64,000 bases of DNA from Pseudorasbora parva. Taxonomy: Eukaryota; Chordata; Actinopteri; Cypriniformes; Gobionidae. The stretch is from the NCBI RefSeq assembly GCF_024679245.1, contig NC_090177.1:48457353-48521352 (forward strand). Reading direction: 5' to 3'. The translations under genes were made by a program, and so were the position numbers. Under the pieces are notes generated by a model, which saw only the letters and a list, made by a program, of their open reading frames with translations, was not told the DNA's origin and searched no databases. Below, piece by piece: positions 1 through 7,637 of the stretch. Within the stretch, counting starts at the first letter, position 1. Every line of letters begins with the position of its first letter.

Positions 1-566
1 ACCTGAAAACCCCAGTGTCTTTTAATTTGCCAAAAGAGTACAGTTTTATAAAGAAATTTTTAAAAAAATTCCTTTTAGAGACAAATGATGCAAGCATTTT
101 AACTAACCACAAATCCCTCATCTCTCTTGTGCAGGACCGGGAAGTGGTGAGTCCAGTTCCAGGCCTCACACTAAGTGAGGCCAAAGACGTTTGGAGGAAC
201 GCAGCCCACCCAGCTCTCCAGAACAGACACAAGGACTTATCGTGGATGGTGGCTCATGAGATCCTCCCGGTCAGGGCGGTTATGCACTCCAGAGGCATGG
301 CCAAAAACTCCATCTGCCCACGGTCCGGGTGCAACCACCCGGAGACCGTCCACCATCTGCTCTGGGAGTGCGGTGCTGCGCGGGACCTGTGGGCCAGGGC
401 CGGCCCCCTGTTTTTCCCAAGCCTGCCAGCGGGTGGGGCCCAGGTGGACTACAAGCTCGCCATCCTGGGGGTGGGTCAGGGCCTCAAAGCCCAAACATCG
501 CAAGAATTTGCCTCGCTCTGGCTCACCCTCAACCTGATAAAGGATGCCATCTGGGTCACCAGAAAC
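1..566 (+). mobile_element. Keno K0, subfamily B, 3'-truncated fragment running in from the left
   Basis: Matches the C-terminal coding part of ORF2 in K2 (about 15511-16078). It stops abruptly inside ORF2, and the last 73 codons, 3' UTR and A tail are missing. The sequence then passes through a 14-base filler (567-580) into snRNA spacer at 581. Compared with K2, the interval lost is about 1.0 kb and includes U2 nt 38 onward and its flank. It shares K2/K4 markers in the C-terminal zinc knuckle region and has a private Pro-Ser-Leu where the others have Pro-Cys-Leu. The copy is dead as a template because it lacks a 3' end. Confidence 0.9.
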
Positions 567-569
567 TGA
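1..569 (+). pseudogene. Keno ORF2 fragment (C-terminal part, truncated)
   Basis: Open frame entering from outside the window, in the frame whose first complete codon starts at base 3. It corresponds to about residues 912-1099 of the 1151-residue subfamily B ORF2. It retains the C-terminal CCHC knuckle (Cys-x4-Cys-x7-His-x4-Cys) and ends at an ectopic TGA at 567-569 created by the filler DNA. The reverse transcriptase lies upstream, outside the window. There is no in-frame ATG at the left edge, so no start is assigned. Confidence 0.85.
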
Positions 570-580
570 TGCTGATGAAA
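567..580 (+). other. Filler DNA at the K0 deletion junction
   Basis: These 14 bases belong neither to Keno (which ends at AGAAAC, 561-566) nor to the spacer (which resumes with GCTGATGAGTCG at 581). The filler contains GCTGATGA (571-578), a copy of the first eight bases of the right flank, preceded by another TGAT. This looks like a templated insertion made during end joining. Confidence 0.7.
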
Positions 581-711
581 GCTGATGAGTCGAATCAGGG
601 GTTTGTGTTGGATGGATTAGGGACACCTGATTCAATTCAAGGTCACGCACGCACGCAGCAGTCAAGCAATGGAAGGTGCCCGGTCCTTCCTTTTCTTGGG
701 GGAGGGGAAGG

Positions 712-731
712 TCACCGTGTTTGAGGATGGC
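712..731 (+). promoter_or_regulatory. U1 proximal sequence element (PSE)
   Basis: TCACCGTGTTTGAGGATGGC starts 61 bp before U1 +1, the position bound by SNAPc in vertebrate snRNA promoters. It begins with TCACC like the vertebrate PSE consensus, and there is no TATA box after it, as expected for a pol II type snRNA gene. The U2 PSE starts with the same TCACCG at -60. The same element lies at -61 of the other U1 copies. Confidence 0.75.
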
Positions 732-772
732 GAAGGGGGATAGGGCGCCTCTGCCTGGAGGCCAGGCAACTC

Positions 773-936
773 ATACTTACCTGGCAGGGGAGACACCATG
801 ATCAGGAAGGTGGTTCACCCAGGGCGAGGCTCGGCCATTGCACTCCGGTTGTGCTGACCCCTGCGAATTCCCCAAATGTGGGAATCTCGACTGCATAATT
901 TATGGTAGTGGGGGACTGCGTTCGCGCTCTCCCCTG
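773..936 (+). ncRNA. U1: U1 snRNA, copy 1
   Basis: 164 nt, the usual vertebrate length. The 5' end ATACTTACCTG pairs with 5' splice sites. The loop near nt 29-36 is the U1-70K site, and ATTGCACTCC in stem-loop II is the U1A site. The Sm site region reads AATTTATGG where human has AATTTGTGG. A final stem-loop ends in CTCCCCTG. Most differences from human U1 fall in stems. It is the core RNA of the U1 snRNP, acting in nuclear 5' splice-site recognition. It is preceded by a PSE at -61 and followed by a 3' box. All 21 copies follow this description unless stated. Confidence 0.97.
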
Positions 937-944
937 TACACACT

Positions 945-959
945 GGTTAAAAGCAGATA
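945..959 (+). terminator. U1 3' box
   Basis: GGTTAAAAGCAGATA lies 9 nt past the mature 3' end. It resembles the snRNA 3' box (GTTT, spacer, AAA, purine-rich AGA) that directs Integrator 3'-end formation. It is present at the same offset after the other U1 copies. Confidence 0.65.
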
Positions 960-1340
960 GCGTGGAGGGAAAAAGCGTGCGGTTCTTGACGCTTGTGGCG
1001 CCGCCCACTGCCCCAAAGGGTGAAGTTGCACCAGTTTTGTTATGTTTCTGTCTCTTTCTGCTGTGTCAGCCAGTGACCCGGAGAGTTCAGAGAACTGAAC
1101 TGCGTTTGTTTTCATCGAGGTTGTCGAAACCTGCGACCGGTTTGCCGAATGTGGTTTTTCCCACAAACTTTGATATTCAACGGACGAGTTGATTGACAGC
1201 AGTGGTCCCAAAGGCAAAGTTGTTCGGATGGAGGTTTTCTGTCGTATGGTACGACTGTCTCGTGCGCGTGCTGTGAAAAAGCACGCGACATACGTTCGCC
1301 TATAGCCGCTCTCATGTTGTTGCTTTTTCATTTTAAAGCG

Positions 1341-1352
1341 CCACTAGGTGGC
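1341..1352 (+). promoter_or_regulatory. CTCF-like core motif, one per unit
   Basis: CCACTAGGTGGC fits the first 12 positions of the CTCF core CCASYAGRKGGCRS; the last two positions do not fit. It is also a near-perfect inverted repeat around TAG, so the other strand scores similarly. It is found 568 bp after each U1 start (for example 8676-8687). Binding is not shown by sequence alone. Confidence 0.4.
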
Positions 1353-1884
1353 CATTCACCGCGTCCTTTCTCGCCTGACCCCAGACTGAGCCCGTGCACG
1401 GGTGTACCGGCTTGGGTGAAATTGTCTCGTTCCGTCCAAGAGCTATAGCCGTTCTAGCAGACCCCGCCTCGCCCAGCCCGTAGGTTTCGGCCTGCCGCCG
1501 CCAAGCTGAATCGAAATTCCCACTTTTTTTCCGATCTGGACGGACAGTCAGACTCCAGAGAATCTTTCTGCACTGGTTTGGGCCAGATCGGGCAAAAGAC
1601 CTAGGACTAGTGTGCAAAAGTAGGTTTTTCACAAAATCCCAAATACCCGAAAATTTCGCCAGCGCAACCTTCAAATCCGAGGCATGCGTCTCGCTCGGCT
1701 CGAGCCAAGGATTCCGATGATATAAGACACTTGGTTCTGCGGCGTGCGGTTTGGGAGCTACGAGCCATTTCGTGCCGGGCCCATCGGGGGGCCAGCCTTG
1801 GTGATGTTGTAGAGCGAGTGGCTAGTACCATCCCTCAAAGTTTCAGGTCTCTACGACGTAAGGCCTTTGCCAACCCTCCCCCCC

Positions 1885-1904
1885 TCACCGCTTCCCAGAT
1901 GGGC
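1885..1904 (+). promoter_or_regulatory. U2 proximal sequence element (PSE)
   Basis: TCACCGCTTCCCAGATGGGC spans -60 to -41 of U2. It shares TCACCG and a GATGG core with the U1 PSE of the same unit. No TATA box follows. I found no clear octamer or Staf site at -200 to -250, so the distal element remains unassigned. This promoter should drive transcription into K1. The same element precedes every U2 copy, intact or split. Confidence 0.75.
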
Positions 1905-1944
1905 GTCGCCTTTGCAGGCTCCCCTGCCGCTGCGTCATTGTGTC

Positions 1945-1977
1945 ATCGCTTCTCGGCCTTTTGGCTAAGATCAAGTG
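1945..1977 (+). pseudogene. U2: U2 snRNA 5' fragment (nt 1-33), split by K1
   Basis: Identical to the first 33 nt of the intact U2 genes (stem-loop I and the start of the branch-point recognition sequence), then Keno begins. Nt 34-37 are absent from both sides of the element. The promoter is intact but the RNA is not functional as U2. Confidence 0.95.
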
Positions 1978-2022
1978 GTCTGGTCTGACGGTAGAGACAG
2001 CGATCGCCTCTTGTTGGACCTT

Positions 2023-2052
2023 TGTCTCGTGTGTTGCTTGTCACACGGGACA
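2023..2052 (+). other. Predicted stem-loop in the Keno A 5' UTR
   Basis: TGTCTCGTGTG pairs with CACACGGGACA (11 pairs, one U-G) around an 8-nt loop. Subfamily B has a different stem, GGCTCG with CGAGCC, at the equivalent place (11239-11266 in K2). Just upstream, both subfamilies keep the self-complementary GCGATCGC (2000-2007). Confidence 0.55.
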
Positions 2053-2130
2053 TACAGCCTTCAGGAGGTACATTGACAAGCGGCTTTTAGGGGACGACTC
2101 GTTCTTCGAGGAATCTACTTGGTTTTAAAG

Positions 2131-2209
2131 GTAAGCAGGTTTTTATATTATTTATTTATTTATTTGTTTATTTATTTAAATTATTGCTTATTTTATTGCT
2201 TGATTTTAG
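2131..2209 (+). other. Putative 79-nt 5' UTR intron of K1
   Basis: AAAG|GTAAGC donor followed by an AT-rich stretch and a TTGATTTTAG acceptor, 27 nt before the ORF1 start. Donor and acceptor are kept in all five copies that have a 5' UTR, while the middle varies in length and sequence. Splicing is inferred, not shown. Confidence 0.45.
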
Positions 2210-2236
2210 CCGCAGCGTGCTGTTGGTGCCTCCATC

Positions 2237-3550
2237 ATGTCGGCTGCTCGTGCCGGCGTGAGGAGGCACCACAGTGTGCGTTTTAAATTTAAAAGAAAAG
2301 AGGATGGTACTCTCCAGGGCATGTCCAGACTGGACTTTTCCAGGAAGTACATCCAACAGACTCTGGGTTTTAAAGCTACAGACATAAACTGTTTATTGAC
2401 TCTGCCCCTGAACCATGGTTTTGATGTGAGTTTTACATCTGCTTCTCTGTTGAGTACTTTCTGGTCTCGGTTTGAAACATGTAAAGCCAATTTCTCCATG
2501 TTCACAGTGGAAAAGCTAACTGATAATTCACTGAAAGTGGTGATTGTCAGGATGTTTAATGAAACTGTGAGTGGAGAGGATATTGTTGTATGGTTGGCAA
2601 GATACTGCTCTATTCGTGGACCACCAGTCAAGGTTTTAGATGAGGACGGTATCTGGAGCTGTGCGTGGAGAGTGCCCATCAAACAATGGGCAGATCCCAA
2701 CAGCTACCATGGTCTGAGTCAAATACCATCAATGATTGTGTTGGGCGAGAATAGAGGCTACATCCACTACCAAGGGATGCCCAAGCTTTGCCGCAAATGT
2801 GGCAAACTTGGACATCTCGCCGAGGCATGTCAGGAAGTAATATGCAGAAAGTGTAGAGAAATTGGACACACCTTTGAAGAGTGCCAAAATGGCAGAAAGT
2901 GTAACCTCTGTGGAGAATCAACCCATCTCTACAGAGATTGCCCTAAAAGTTTTGCCAACAAGTTGAAAAACAACAAAATGGCCGCCCCACCCAATGTACA
3001 AACAAGTGAGGAGGCGGGCCCTGAGGTTTTGGCGGGAAATTCAATATCCCAGCCAGCCTCAGGGATTGGACAGGAAGGAGGAAGTGGGGTGGCCACAGGG
3101 GCGGAGTCAATTTTAGCAGTTGAACGAGGGGAGGAAGCCAATCCTCAAGAAGAAAGTAAAGAGAAAATGGAGGAGGAAGAGGAGGAAACGGCTTCCTCCC
3201 TAGAAACAGTCCCGGAGCTGAGTGTTGTGGACAGTGGGAGTGGAACTGATTGTTCTCTCCCCAATGCTCAAGTGCAGAAAAGGTCTGCGAGATCTCCTCT
3301 GGTTCAAACAGAGGAGAAAAGGCTGAGGGCATCGCATCGGCTAGATAGTTCCTCTTCGGAAGATCTAGACCGTATGTGGCCCCCAGAATCTCCAAATGAA
3401 GTCTCTTTTCTGCACATAAAGCTAAGAACATCGTCGCCAAAGGAGTGGCAAGAGTTCCCCTCTGTGGCTCCTGAGGCGCCAAGCACTTGCCTTCCTGATT
3501 CCAGTATTTCTGGGGAAAAGGAAAGAGAAGTGCAACAAGATGTAACATGA
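2237..3550 (+). CDS. Keno ORF1 protein (RNA-binding, three CCHC knuckles), K1
   Basis: 437 aa. Basic N-terminus. Residues about 85-180 form a conserved block ([26 protein letters not shown]) resembling the fold before the knuckles in ZCCHC3-like vertebrate proteins. Three zinc knuckles follow: C185/C188/H193/C198, C203/C206/H211/C216 and C222/C225/H230/C235. The tail is acidic, Ser/Glu-rich and probably disordered. Its role by family knowledge is to bind the element RNA and form the retrotransposition RNP. The first ATG after the putative intron, in a favourable context, is taken as the start. ORF2 follows after 43 nt. Confidence 0.9.
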   Translation: MSAARAGVRRHHSVRFKFKRKEDGTLQGMSRLDFSRKYIQQTLGFKATDINCLLTLPLNHGFDVSFTSASLLSTFWSRFETCKANFSMFTVEKLTDNSLKVVIVRMFNETVSGEDIVVWLARYCSIRGPPVKVLDEDGIWSCAWRVPIKQWADPNSYHGLSQIPSMIVLGENRGYIHYQGMPKLCRKCGKLGHLAEACQEVICRKCREIGHTFEECQNGRKCNLCGESTHLYRDCPKSFANKLKNNKMAAPPNVQTSEEAGPEVLAGNSISQPASGIGQEGGSGVATGAESILAVERGEEANPQEESKEKMEEEEEETASSLETVPELSVVDSGSGTDCSLPNAQVQKRSARSPLVQTEEKRLRASHRLDSSSSEDLDRMWPPESPNEVSFLHIKLRTSSPKEWQEFPSVAPEAPSTCLPDSSISGEKEREVQQDVT

Positions 3551-3593
3551 TTTTAATTCTGTCTTTGTAGTCCACTCTTGTTTTATCTTTTAA

Positions 3594-6500
3594 ATGACTT
3601 GTACCTTTTTAGCCATACTGCTCATGGCTCTCACTATCTCTACAATTAATGTGAGAAGTGTGAAGAGCAATATGCGAGCACAGAGCGTCTTATCCTTTTT
3701 AAAATATTTTAAGTCAGATGTGTTTTTATTGCAAGAATGTGGTTTGCCGTTTTTACCAAATTACAGGAAATGGGAGGAGCTCTGGACCCCAGGACCTTCC
3801 ATTTGGAGCGGGTCCAATTTTAACAAAAATGATGGTGTTGCTATTTTAATTAACAATAAGAATATCTTGGTGAAGGGCAGCACTGTGGTGAAGGACGGGC
3901 GGGCAATTTTAGCAAATCTGACTTTTTTAGGTAAGGATTTTAACGTTTTAAATGTATATGGTTTTACGGATAAAAATGAAAGGTATGAGTTTTTAGAAGA
4001 CCTGCAGCCCCACATGCTAGGTAGGGCTCCTTTAGTGGTAGCAGGGGATTTTAACTGTGTTTTATCAAAGAAGGACAGAAAGAGGGTGGGAGATGATTTT
4101 AAGATTGATAAGACATCGGTTTTATTACAAAGCTTAGTTAGAGATTTTAGGTTAGTTGACTGTTTTAAAATAATGCATCAAAGAGAGGAGGGCTTCACCT
4201 GGTTCAGTGGTGACGGCACCAAAGCCTCTCGAATCGACTACCTATTTACAAGAGATTTCCCGCCAACCGATGCTACATTGACCCCACTCTTCTTCTCAGA
4301 CCACTTAATGCTATCTTGCACTCTTTCACTGCCCACTGGTGTGACAGTAGGGGGAGGTCTGTGGAAGCTGAACTGCTCCCTCTTAGAAGATGAGGAGGTA
4401 GTCAGAGAATATAGGGAGCAGTTCAGCCAATGGCAGACCCTCCAAGACTTTTATGACTCACGTGCACAGTGGTGGGAGATGGTGAAGGAACGGACAAGAC
4501 TTTTTTTTAGAAAGACAGGCAGAGACAAAAAGAATAGATTTAAACGACGCATGATGGGGCTGCAAAAACGACTACAAAGGTATTTTAATCTTTTAAATGA
4601 CGGGTTTGATTTTAATGAAGATATTAAAATGGTAAAAGATGAGATGTCAGTTTTATCCAAAATACAAAGCAAAGGTGTCATTTTAAGGAGCAGGGAGAGG
4701 GAAACAGAGGAAGGAGAAAAGTGTACTAGGTATTTTTTTAAAAAGATAATTTCACAGGGTGGGACAATTACTGTTTTAAAAAGTGGAGGGAGGGAAGCCC
4801 ACAGCACAAAAGAGATTTTAAAAGAAACTGAAGAATTTTATGAACAATTATACAATACCAAAGAAGTACACAATGACGCGATAAAGGAAGTTTTAGAGTT
4901 TTTAGAAAAGAAATTAGACAAATGTGCTATTTTATCTCAAGATTTTAACATTTTAGAGATGGACAAAGCTCTTAAAAGTTTTAAACGAGGAAAGTCCCCA
5001 GGAATAGATGGACTTCCTCTAGAGTTTTACTCCACTTTTTGGGATATTTTAGCACACGACTTACTGACTGTTTTTAAGGAATTTGAGACTCTGGACAGAC
5101 TTCCTGACAGTTTTAGAATAGGGATAGTTTCACTCTTGCTAAAAAAAGGTGACAAGACTGACTTAAAAAACTGGCGACCCATTACTCTTTTAAACTTTGA
5201 TTGTAAGATTTTTAGCAAAATTTTATCCATGCGCATGTCGACTGTTTTAGAGGACGTAATTCACCTGGATCAAGCATGTGCTGTGCCCGGAAGGAAGATC
5301 ACGGACAGCCTGGTACTGATCAGAGATGCTATCTGTTATGCGAGAGACAGAAATATTCGGCTAGTAGTCCTAAATTTAGATTTTGAAAAAGCATTTGACC
5401 GCATCTCGCACCAGTTCCTCTTTAAGGTACTGGAGAAAATGGGGTTTCCAGGGAGGTTTATAGCCTGGGTGGGACTGCTCTACAATGGTCTGGTTAGCAG
5501 GATTTTGGTTAACGGGCATTTGTCCAAAGCTGTAAATATCCACAGCGGTGTCCGTCAGGGGTGTCCTTTATCTCCCCTTCTGTATGTGGCCTGTATTGAG
5601 CCACTGGCACAAATCTTGAGAAGGGATAAATGGATTAAAGGACTGGACGTCCCAGGGACTGGTGGACTGACAGCAACCTGCGTTTTATATATGGACGACA
5701 TAACCCTTTTAGCGACTGACCTTTTATCGGTACGAAGAGCATTGGACTTGACTGACTGGTACGGTCGGGCCTCGGGCGCCAAGCTCAATAGGAACAAGTC
5801 CGAGGCCCAGCTCTTCGGGCCGTGGGGGGACGTCGACACAGGTGGACTGGATCTGGTTTTTAAAGACAACGATTTGAAAGTTTTAGGTGTAAAATTTGAC
5901 AGAGAGGGTGGAGGACGGGGAAACTGGACTGACATCTTAGGGAAAGTTAGGCAAAGACTGGGTTTTTGGGGACTAAGACAGATGACAATGGAAGGGAAGG
6001 TTTTAATTTTTAAAGCCATAATTTTACCACTGATTTTACTTGTCTGTTCTGTTTTTAGTCCCCCAAGAAGATTCCTGGCCAACCTGGAGAGGGCGGTATT
6101 TTATTTCCTGTGGGGGTCCAAGTGGGAACGACTGAAAAGGGAGGTCTTTAAAAAAAGAAAGGAAAATGGTGGGAAAGGCCTCCCTGACCCCCACTTGTTT
6201 TTAGGTAGCCGCTTTACCGCCCTCCACATCGGATACGCGCTGACCCCATCCAGAGAGAATAAGACAGCGGCCATGGCTCGTTTCTGGATGGGGTCCTACC
6301 TAAGAAGCCTAAAGATTTTACCTACTGATTTAAAAACCCCAGTGTCTTTTAACTTGCCAAAAGAGTATATTTTTATCAAGACATTTTTAAAGAAATACTT
6401 TTTAGAAACAGAAGATGTGACGATTTTAACTAACCATAAGTCTCTTATCTCTCTTGTGCAGGATCGAGAAAAGGTGAGCCCAGTTCCAGGCCTCACGCCA

Positions 6501-7046
6501 AGTGAGGCCAAAGAAGTTTGGAGGAACGTTGCCCACCCAGCTCTCCAGAACAGGCTTAAGGACTTGGCGTGGATGGTGGCTCATGAGATCCTCCCGGTCA
6601 GGGCGGTTATGCACTCCAGAGGCATGGCCAAAAATCCCACCTGCCCACGGTCCGGGTGTAAATCCCCGGAGACCGTCTACCATCTGCTCTGGGAGTGCGG
6701 TGCTGCGCGGGACCTGTGGGCCAGGGCCGGCCCCCTGTTTTTCCCGTGCCTGCCAGCGGGTGGGGCCCAGGTGGATTACAAGCTCGCCATCCTAGGGGTG
6801 GGTCAGGGCCTAAAAGCCCTAACAACACAAGAATTTGCATCGCTCTGGCTCACCCTTAACCTGATAAAGGATGCCATCTGGGTCACCAGAAACCTGCTGG
6901 TGGGGAAACGCGTGACGGTCCCCCTCCACGCGAGCGAGCAGAGGATAAGATCAGCGCTGCAGGGTGGGCCGCACGTCGTTATTCGGATGGGGGGGCCGAG
7001 GCCACACGAGAAGGTCCCGGCCACCACCGACCTTGGCCGCCCGTAG
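3594..7046 (+). CDS. Keno ORF2 protein (endonuclease and reverse transcriptase), K1
   Basis: 1150 aa. The N-terminal apurinic-type endonuclease shows TINVRS (N19), LLQEC (E48), GDFN (151-154), SRIDY (212-216) and SDH (235-237). It presumably nicks U2 bottom strand at nt 37/38. The reverse transcriptase shows GKSPGIDG (466-473), LNLDFEKAFD (D596), SGVRQGCPLSP (651-661) and YMDD (699-702). A C-terminal knuckle is at C1017/C1022/H1030/C1035, as in L1/Tx1 proteins. All catalytic residues I can identify are present. The start could also be Met11, just before the endonuclease. The last 200 codons are much GC-richer than the rest. Confidence 0.93.
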   Translation: MTCTFLAILLMALTISTINVRSVKSNMRAQSVLSFLKYFKSDVFLLQECGLPFLPNYRKWEELWTPGPSIWSGSNFNKNDGVAILINNKNILVKGSTVVKDGRAILANLTFLGKDFNVLNVYGFTDKNERYEFLEDLQPHMLGRAPLVVAGDFNCVLSKKDRKRVGDDFKIDKTSVLLQSLVRDFRLVDCFKIMHQREEGFTWFSGDGTKASRIDYLFTRDFPPTDATLTPLFFSDHLMLSCTLSLPTGVTVGGGLWKLNCSLLEDEEVVREYREQFSQWQTLQDFYDSRAQWWEMVKERTRLFFRKTGRDKKNRFKRRMMGLQKRLQRYFNLLNDGFDFNEDIKMVKDEMSVLSKIQSKGVILRSRERETEEGEKCTRYFFKKIISQGGTITVLKSGGREAHSTKEILKETEEFYEQLYNTKEVHNDAIKEVLEFLEKKLDKCAILSQDFNILEMDKALKSFKRGKSPGIDGLPLEFYSTFWDILAHDLLTVFKEFETLDRLPDSFRIGIVSLLLKKGDKTDLKNWRPITLLNFDCKIFSKILSMRMSTVLEDVIHLDQACAVPGRKITDSLVLIRDAICYARDRNIRLVVLNLDFEKAFDRISHQFLFKVLEKMGFPGRFIAWVGLLYNGLVSRILVNGHLSKAVNIHSGVRQGCPLSPLLYVACIEPLAQILRRDKWIKGLDVPGTGGLTATCVLYMDDITLLATDLLSVRRALDLTDWYGRASGAKLNRNKSEAQLFGPWGDVDTGGLDLVFKDNDLKVLGVKFDREGGGRGNWTDILGKVRQRLGFWGLRQMTMEGKVLIFKAIILPLILLVCSVFSPPRRFLANLERAVFYFLWGSKWERLKREVFKKRKENGGKGLPDPHLFLGSRFTALHIGYALTPSRENKTAAMARFWMGSYLRSLKILPTDLKTPVSFNLPKEYIFIKTFLKKYFLETEDVTILTNHKSLISLVQDREKVSPVPGLTPSEAKEVWRNVAHPALQNRLKDLAWMVAHEILPVRAVMHSRGMAKNPTCPRSGCKSPETVYHLLWECGAARDLWARAGPLFFPCLPAGGAQVDYKLAILGVGQGLKALTTQEFASLWLTLNLIKDAIWVTRNLLVGKRVTVPLHASEQRIRSALQGGPHVVIRMGGPRPHEKVPATTDLGRP

Positions 7047-7483
7047 ATGCACCCTCACCACTCTGGCTACGGGAACAGCGGGCCAGCGGGCCGGAGGAGA
7101 GGGGATCTCCGCTGGGCTCTGGAAGCGAGGAGCCTTGAGCCTGTTCTGGAGAACTGGAGTGAATGGACATGTTTTGTAGGGGCTCACCCTTGATCCTGTA
7201 CAAGAGACGAAGTTTTAATTGTCACGTTTTAGTCTGTTTTATCATGAATATATTTATTGTTTTCATTCATTTTATTCCTCTTTTAACACCACACTGACAT
7301 ACAAGGACTTTTACACAACACATCAACTGATTTTAACAAAAAAGTGACTTGTGTTTTAATGGATGTAACCATGTATGTTTATTTTATTTTTTAAAGAAGA
7401 AAGAAATGTGTGGCATAAACATGAAAATGAATTGAAATCAATATGGAAAAAATGTAACAATAAAACTTTTCGAAAGAAAAAAA
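7047..7483 (+). other. Keno A 3' UTR with poly(A) signal (K1)
   Basis: No gene. The first about 150 bases are GC-rich, like the end of ORF2. From about 7200 the sequence turns AT-rich and carries about ten TTTTA pentamers, then AATAAA (7459-7464), a small CTTT/AAAG hairpin and the A tail. The 3' end is the presumed primer-annealing and RT-recognition site for target-primed reverse transcription. Confidence 0.75.
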
Positions 7484-7637
7484 ATCTGTTCTTATCAGTT
7501 TAATATCTGATACGTCCCCTATCCGGGGACTGCATATTAAATTGATTTTTGGCACATGGAGCCGGAACCGGGGCTTGCTCCGTCCACTCCACGCATCGAT
7601 CTGGTATTGCAGTGCCTCCAGGAACGGTGTGCTTCCC
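7484..7637 (+). pseudogene. U2: U2 snRNA 3' fragment (nt 38 to end), downstream of K1
   Basis: Picks up at A38 (ATCTGTTCT) and keeps the Sm site and stem-loops III and IV, but has no promoter. It carries one change, CGATCTGG for CGACCTGG near nt 153. Confidence 0.93.

Larger units (their letters stand above)
581..1944 (+). repeat. Partial snRNA unit 1: U2-U1 spacer remnant, U1, U1-U2 spacer
   Basis: Left end is the K0 deletion junction; right end is the start of the U2 copy split by K1. It holds one U1 (773-936). The remaining 1008 bp (937-1944) is a GC-balanced spacer with no gene I can support. Within it are the U1 3' box (about 945-959), two short perfect hairpins (1241-1255, 1265-1287), a CTCF-like core (1341-1352), a 12-bp palindrome CCCGTGCACGGG (1391-1402) and the U2 PSE (1885-1904). 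This unit differs from the rest at several bases and has only three CGCA repeats near 606-617, so it is one of the more diverged units. Confidence 0.9.
1978..7483 (+). mobile_element. Keno K1, subfamily A, full length, inserted in U2
   Basis: Non-LTR retrotransposon of about 5.5 kb in sense orientation within U2. Order: 5' UTR (1978-2236), ORF1, 43-bp gap, ORF2, 3' UTR (7047-7483) with AATAAA at 7459-7464, then CTTTTCGAAAG and a short A run abutting U2 nt 38. There are no terminal repeats. The U2 target, two ORFs with a CCHC-bearing ORF1, and an apurinic-type endonuclease with reverse transcriptase match the Keno lineage of Tx1-group elements. Both ORFs are open, and K1 is nearly identical to K5, so the insertion is young. 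Confidence 0.93.

Noticed and set aside
902..1192. 96-codon plus-strand ORF and 143-codon minus-strand ORF across U1 and its spacer, repeated in every unit
   Set aside because: They overlap U1 and noncoding spacer, have no recognisable domain, and recur only because the unit is repeated and homogenised.
937..1944. 5S rRNA or U5 snRNA within the unit, as reported in some fish arrays
   Set aside because: I searched by eye for the conserved parts of both RNAs and found none.
2943..3575. 210-codon antisense ORF over Keno ORF1, and 175-codon antisense ORFs over ORF2
   Set aside because: Shadows of the sense coding frames, with no family signature.
7047..7190. Possible third Keno ORF overlapping the ORF2 stop (TAGATG)
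   Set aside because: Short, different ends in A and B, no recognisable motif, low-complexity Arg/Gly content from GC-rich DNA.
1978..7483. LTR retrotransposon or retrovirus
   Set aside because: No terminal repeats, protease or integrase. The endonuclease is of the apurinic type and the 3' end is an A tail.
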